Shown one piece after another: positions 36,593 through 40,552 of a DNA stretch of 40,552 nucleotides. The stretch comes from Synechococcales cyanobacterium PMM_0082 (lineage in GTDB: Bacteria > Cyanobacteriota > Cyanobacteriia > Pseudanabaenales > Pseudanabaenaceae), in contig CASBQR010000117.1 of assembly GCA_949127865.1 (NCBI GenBank), positions 1 through 40,552 on the forward strand, in the 5' to 3' direction. The position numbers were made by a program, and so were the translations under genes. A model generated the notes under the pieces. The model made no database searches. It worked only from the letters and a program-made list of their open reading frames with translations, and was not told where the DNA came from. Positions within the stretch are counted from its first letter, which is position 1; every line of letters begins with the position of its first letter.

Positions 36593-36603
36593 AGGTATAC
36601 CTA
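36592..36603. promoter_or_regulatory. 12-base perfect palindrome at the CsbD-like gene start
   Basis: TAGGTATACCTA is a perfect palindrome touching the ATG of the CsbD-like gene, where a Shine-Dalgarno would sit. No better ribosome site is seen. It could be an operator or RNA structure occluding initiation, or chance. Confidence 0.25.
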
Positions 36604-36826
36604 GTTAAGGGTTTATTCCTTCTTGTTATACTTTGATTTCCCTAGTTATCGAATCATTCAATAGAGATAAATTAGTGATTTGCCCAGATAGAAAAGTCTA
36701 TCGATCGCAGGATTGAATTACCCGAAGATTAAGAGCTGCAATTGGGTCGTTGAATCATAAAAAATTTTCAGATCATCTTTGTGATTAAGCAAAGCCTAAA
36801 TTTTATAGAAATTAAGCATATCTGAA

Positions 36827-37942
36827 TTAATTAGCTCCCTGAATAGTTAGAATCGGAACAGTAGTCGAAACCATGGCGGCAATTAGCTGATGTTCGTGTA
36901 CCAAAAAAGGTAAATTATGCAAGTCGGAATTTGGATTACAGGCGATCGCCGCTACAGTTTCTAATTCTTTGAGCGTAATATTCCCCAAACCTAGATCCTC
37001 AAGACTCTGAGGTAAGCCAATTTCGCTGTAAAACTTGAGAAGTTGCTGGCGGGCGGTGGCTGCGAGTTGATTTCCTTGAAACTCTTCTAAACGTAATTGC
37101 ACTAAAATTCCAAACGCAACTTTTTCACCATGTAGAGTTCCGTGGGTTTGAGGTAAATGGGTTAAGCCATTGTGGACAGCGTGGGCGGCAACCGTGCGAC
37201 ATTGGGCACCACCAATTCCACCAATTACGCCTGCTAAGCAAACCGTAGCATCAACTACCTCTTGCCAAACTGCACCTGCGGGATTTGCGATCGCCTCGGC
37301 GGATTTTTGAAATAAAATATCCCTTAAAATTCTGGCTTCTTGGACAGCAGCAATTACTAAGGTTTTATCGCTACCACCACTACCGACTGAAGCTTCATAC
37401 CATTTAGCGATCGCATCCCCAATACCAGAAACCAAGGTGCGTTTGGGGGCAGTAGCAATTAGATCGTAATCCACAATTAAAAGTTCTGGACAATGGTTCA
37501 AGGTTACGTCGTAACTAAATGCCCCTTCCTCGGTATAAACATTACTCAAAGCCGTCCAACCTGCACAGGTGGCAGCAGTTGTAGGAATAGTAACTACAGG
37601 TAAATTATGTTTATAGGCAGTGAGTTTTGCCGTATCCAAGACTTTACCCCCGCCTACGCCAATAATTAGATCGGGCTGGATTTTTTTGATTGCTGTCTGT
37701 AAATTTTTGAGATTTATTTCACTGCAATTATGAATGGGGGCAGCATAATGAATTTTTAAGCTGGCTTGCTCAAAGGCTGATGATATAACTTCCCTAGATT
37801 TTTCGCCTGAAATTACTAGGGCTGATTTCCCCGATATGTAATCCGCCAACTTAGAAACTATGCCCTGCCCTCTAATGACTTGACTGGGGGCGATCGCTAA
37901 AATCGGCAAATTTTCAACTACAGCTTTCATATCTACATTCAA
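36827..37942 (-). CDS. Iron-containing / glycerol-dehydrogenase-like alcohol dehydrogenase
   Basis: A 371-residue type III (Fe/Zn) alcohol dehydrogenase of the GldA branch. The NAD-binding loop is IIGVGGGKVLDTAK and the nucleotide block VVTIPTTAATCAGWTALSNV. Metal ligands are Asp176 in SGIGDAIAKW and histidines in the AHAVHNG and LHGEKVAFG blocks. It oxidises a polyol such as glycerol or reduces the matching ketone. The substrate cannot be fixed from sequence. The start is ATG 37942, with an alternative ATG four codons in. It is divergent from thyX. Confidence 0.85.
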   Translation of the reverse strand: MNVDMKAVVENLPILAIAPSQVIRGQGIVSKLADYISGKSALVISGEKSREVISSAFEQASLKIHYAAPIHNCSEINLKNLQTAIKKIQPDLIIGVGGGKVLDTAKLTAYKHNLPVVTIPTTAATCAGWTALSNVYTEEGAFSYDVTLNHCPELLIVDYDLIATAPKRTLVSGIGDAIAKWYEASVGSGGSDKTLVIAAVQEARILRDILFQKSAEAIANPAGAVWQEVVDATVCLAGVIGGIGGAQCRTVAAHAVHNGLTHLPQTHGTLHGEKVAFGILVQLRLEEFQGNQLAATARQQLLKFYSEIGLPQSLEDLGLGNITLKELETVAAIACNPNSDLHNLPFLVHEHQLIAAMVSTTVPILTIQGAN

Positions 37943-38101
37943 AATTTAACGTGTATTCTATTTTACTCATTTAGACTTGAATTTAAGGTGATACTAGCCA
38001 AATCAAGGGGAAGAATGGCATTTAATAGCTTTTGGTTACTGCCTAAATTAATATGGTTAAGGTTAGTATGCTTTCCCTAAAACCCTAAGAAAATAATCCC
38101 T

Positions 38102-38806
38102 ATGTTTTTTGATCCTCTAAATGATGGTAAAAGTTGCATTGAGCTAGTTAGTTCCATGGGTTCAGATTTAGATGTGGTTAATGATGCGAGGGCAAGTTTT
38201 GAAAAAGCCTCTATAGAACTAACGGATAAAGACAGTAAATTAATTAATTACCTGATTAAACATCACCATACCAGCCCATTTCGGGGAGTAGTATTCAAGT
38301 TTAAGGTCAAAGCTCCTCTTTATGTAGGCAGACAGTGGTTTAAGCATATTATTGCCTCTAACCATAATGACGAGCAGCTTGGTTGGAATGAAAAAAGTTT
38401 TCGCTATGTTGCTGCCACCGATGAGGAGGATTTTTATATTCCCAAGGTGTTCAGGGAACAATCTGAAAGTAACAGACAGGCAAGTGGGGGTGAACTCTCA
38501 GAGGATTTAAATGAGCAAGCGATCGCAATTTATACCCAGCAATGTCAAGATAGCTATGCTGCCTACCAAAAACTTTTAAGCTTAGGCGTATCTCGGGAGC
38601 AAGCACGGGGGGTGTTAGTGCCTAGTGTTTATACCTCTTGGGTGTGGACTGTATCTTTACAATCGGTTTTACATTTTGTGGGTTTGCGATCGGGTGAAGG
38701 CGCACAGTCAGAAATTGGGGCATATGCTGAGGCTATTTCTCAGTTAATTAAGCCAATGGTACCAGAGACAATTAAGGCATGGGAAGCTTGTGATACTCAG
38801 TTTTAA
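38102..38806 (+). CDS. thyX: FAD-dependent thymidylate synthase (divergent ThyX)
   Basis: Makes dTMP from dUMP with methylene-tetrahydrofolate and FAD. The 234-residue protein has the ThyX blocks HHHTSPFRGVVFKF and KAPLYVGRQWF. The usual RHRxxSxNExSxRY motif is changed: KHI replaces RHR at residues 81-83, about nine extra residues (HNDEQLGW region) precede NEKSFRY, and the C-terminal AQSEIGAYAEAI has Gly where Arg is usual. Such changes at dUMP/FAD residues suggest a distinct subfamily. No thyA is in the window. ATG start with no clear Shine-Dalgarno. Confidence 0.85.
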   Translation: MFFDPLNDGKSCIELVSSMGSDLDVVNDARASFEKASIELTDKDSKLINYLIKHHHTSPFRGVVFKFKVKAPLYVGRQWFKHIIASNHNDEQLGWNEKSFRYVAATDEEDFYIPKVFREQSESNRQASGGELSEDLNEQAIAIYTQQCQDSYAAYQKLLSLGVSREQARGVLVPSVYTSWVWTVSLQSVLHFVGLRSGEGAQSEIGAYAEAISQLIKPMVPETIKAWEACDTQF

Positions 38807-38998
38807 GTAATTTATCTATTGCCAGCAGATTGATTTCAATAGTTGTGATAAGATTCTCTAGCATTATTTTGGGACAGTAGTTTGATCGATAGTAAAGATC
38901 AATACCAAAGAACAAGCGCAATTGCAGTATTGTTTAGTTGTGATGTGTCTTTCCGTCTGAAAATTATTAAACTTACTTAAATTTGGAGATTTGTAGAT

Positions 38999-40201
38999 AT
39001 GGGTCGCGCCAACAAAGTTGTACTTGCTTATTCAGGTGGTGTTGATACATCTGTTTGTATTCCTTATCTCATGCAAGAATGGGGTGTAAAAGAAGTCATA
39101 ACTTTAGCGGCAGATTTAGGGCAGGGAGATGAACTAGAACCTATTCGCCTTAAAGCCTTGGCATCAGGTGCAACTATATCTTTAGTTCAAGATGTCACCG
39201 CCGAATTTGTCAAAGACTATGCATTTCCTGCCATTCAAGCTAATGCGCTTTACGAAAATCGCTATCCTTTAGCCACAGCTTTAGCCAGACCTTTAATTGC
39301 CAAAATTTTGGTAGAAGCGGCGGCGGAGTATGGTGCCGATGCAGTTGCCCATGGTTGTACTGGTAAAGGGAATGATCAAGTTAGGTTTGATGTGGCGATC
39401 GCTTCCCTGAATCCAAATCTAAAAGTATTAGCTCCAGCTAGAGAATGGGGTATGAGTCGTGAGCAAACCATTGCCTATGGTGAAAAATTTGGGATTCCTT
39501 CCCCAGTTAAAAAATCCTCACCTTACAGTATTGATCGCAATATTCTCGGACGCAGTGTGGAAGCAGGGGTTTTAGAAGATGCTTGGAGTGAACCACCCGA
39601 AGAAGTTTATGATTTTACCAAGGCGATCGCCGACACACCTAACGAACCAACCTATACTGAAATTACCTTCGAGCAAGGCAATCCTGTCGCTGTTGATGGC
39701 AAGGCTTTATCTCCTGTGGAATTAATTACGGAATTAAATGCGATCGCTGGTGGTAATGGCGTGGGACGCATTGACATGGTAGAAAATCGCCTAGTTGGAA
39801 TTAAATCCCGTGAAATTTACGAATCTCCTGCGATGGTAGTTCTGATTCAAGCTCATAGAGATTTAGAAAGTCTAACCCTAACTTCCGATCTAGCCCAATA
39901 CAAACGGGGAATTGAAGATACCTACGCCAAAATGATTTACAACGGCTTGTGGTATAGCCCTCTCAAATCTGCCCTTGATGCATTTATCAAAGATAGTCAA
40001 ACTCAAGTTTCTGGAACAATTAGAGTCAAATTCCATAAGGGTAATGCGATTATTGTCGGTCGCAAGTCGGTAAATTCTCTCTATAACGAAGAACTAGCCA
40101 CCTACACCGATGCCGATCAATTTGATCACAAAGCCGCCGAAGGATTTATCTATATTTGGGGCTTACCGACAAGAGTCTGGTCACAAAAGATCCGTGGATA
40201 A
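38999..40201 (+). CDS. argG: Argininosuccinate synthase
   Basis: Joins citrulline and aspartate using ATP in arginine synthesis. The 400-residue protein starts with [20 protein letters not shown], the PP-loop SGGVDTS. Other signatures are [27 protein letters not shown] and [20 protein letters not shown] before the ATG is the probable Shine-Dalgarno. carB, the supplier of carbamoyl phosphate, is 4 kb upstream on the other strand, without operon linkage. Confidence 0.97.
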   Translation: MGRANKVVLAYSGGVDTSVCIPYLMQEWGVKEVITLAADLGQGDELEPIRLKALASGATISLVQDVTAEFVKDYAFPAIQANALYENRYPLATALARPLIAKILVEAAAEYGADAVAHGCTGKGNDQVRFDVAIASLNPNLKVLAPAREWGMSREQTIAYGEKFGIPSPVKKSSPYSIDRNILGRSVEAGVLEDAWSEPPEEVYDFTKAIADTPNEPTYTEITFEQGNPVAVDGKALSPVELITELNAIAGGNGVGRIDMVENRLVGIKSREIYESPAMVVLIQAHRDLESLTLTSDLAQYKRGIEDTYAKMIYNGLWYSPLKSALDAFIKDSQTQVSGTIRVKFHKGNAIIVGRKSVNSLYNEELATYTDADQFDHKAAEGFIYIWGLPTRVWSQKIRG

Positions 40202-40321
40202 GATTCATTAAATGTTGGTTTCAGCTTTTTAAGAGTAGATATTTTAAGTAAGACTGAGTTTCAGTAACTACTTCAAAATTTGATTATGGTTAAATATTGG
40301 AACTTACATAAGATAACAATG

Positions 40322-40552
40322 TTAAATTCTTTCATTTAGTCTTTTTGTAAGTTTCTTTAAGTTTCCGACTAGATTTTCTAGCACAACTTGTTTACTCAAG
40401 TCTGAGGTTTCACTATCTGCGATCACTTGTTGTGAACTAATAATTTCTAAACGTATTAGATCGCAAAGGTCTTTTATTTCCAGTAGCTTTGTTTCACGTT
40501 TTGAAGGGTTAAGAAAAGTAATTATTGCTGCAGAAATTGCTGAAATTAAAGA
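40322..40552 (-). CDS. SLATT-like membrane protein, 5' end beyond window
   Basis: An open frame on the minus strand from the window edge to a TAA at 40322, giving the last 76 residues of a protein. The first visible segment is the end of a hydrophobic helix, SLISAISAAIITFLNPSKRE, followed by a helical, charged region (LLEIKDLCDLIRLEIISSQQ) and a basic end. The helix-FLNPS-basic pattern is that of SLATT domains (two-helix membrane effectors of nucleotide-activated conflict systems) and the related DUF4231. The N-terminal helix and any partner gene lie outside the window. It converges with argG over 120 bases. Confidence 0.5.
   Translation of the reverse strand, partial: SLISAISAAIITFLNPSKRETKLLEIKDLCDLIRLEIISSQQVIADSETSDLSKQVVLENLVGNLKKLTKRLNERI

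Noticed and set aside
1-40552. Very frequent GCGATCGC octamers across genes and gaps.
   Set aside because: This is HIP1, a well-known genome-wide repeat of many cyanobacteria. It supports the taxonomic call but is not a local feature.
1-40552. tRNA or rRNA genes, CRISPR arrays, insertion sequences, integrases.
   Set aside because: I saw no tRNA T-loop/anticodon pattern, no regularly spaced repeats and no transposase or integrase motif.

Overview
The window is chromosomal DNA of a cyanobacterium. The GCGATCGC octamer (HIP1) recurs in almost every gene. Cyanobacterial marker families are present: zeta-carotene desaturase, RbcR, a TLP40/CYP38-type cyclophilin, DUF3593, a bifunctional-nuclease-family protein and a cyanobacteriochrome-like GAF domain. 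The DNA is AT-rich (my impression is about 40% GC). A Pseudanabaena-like or related early-branching lineage is my guess and is not shown by the sequence.

Layout. 1-9.9 kb is mostly housekeeping: a 5'-truncated aroA, a GNAT acetyltransferase, DUF3593, an AI-2E-type exporter, an ABC-2 permease, rimM, a minus-strand fabZ-lpxA-ydcF-aldolase operon, hom, trxA and pyrR. A palindromic MITE-like repeat follows at 9861-10000. 10.1-14 kb holds a small RHH-like protein, zds (crtQ), an unusual overlapping pair (a zinc-ribbon/glycine-zipper membrane protein and a PD-(D/E)XK nuclease-like protein), a second GNAT and an exported pterin dehydratase. 14.1-18.7 kb is a two-gene light-signalling cassette. It comprises a 919-residue histidine kinase carrying a LOV-type domain and a DXCF cyanobacteriochrome-like GAF, followed directly by a REC-GGDEF-EAL regulator whose GGDEF site is degenerate.

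18.9-31.2 kb returns to core functions: a bifunctional nuclease, rplI, tldD, a lumenal cyclophilin, an FkbM methyltransferase, a PP2C phosphatase with a kinase-like N-terminus, hemH without the usual CAB tail, a DUF29 remnant, rbcR, ftsH and hemE. Between hemE and carB (31.2-31.55 kb) lies a self-contained candidate transcript with a perfect Shine-Dalgarno, a 24-codon ORF, hairpins and a terminator. After carB comes a small envelope/stress cluster on the minus strand: a CsbD-like/LEA-like protein, a secreted 114-residue protein and a 51-residue DUF5670 (Lmo0937-type) membrane protein. Then come a glycerol-dehydrogenase-like enzyme, a divergent thyX and argG. A truncated minus-strand gene at the right edge looks like a SLATT-type membrane effector.

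The best candidates for new biology are the dual blue-light-sensor kinase with its c-di-GMP output, the glycine-zipper/nuclease pair, the hemE-carB micropeptide/RNA locus and the edge SLATT gene. All functional statements rest on motif recognition by eye. No database or structure search was run.
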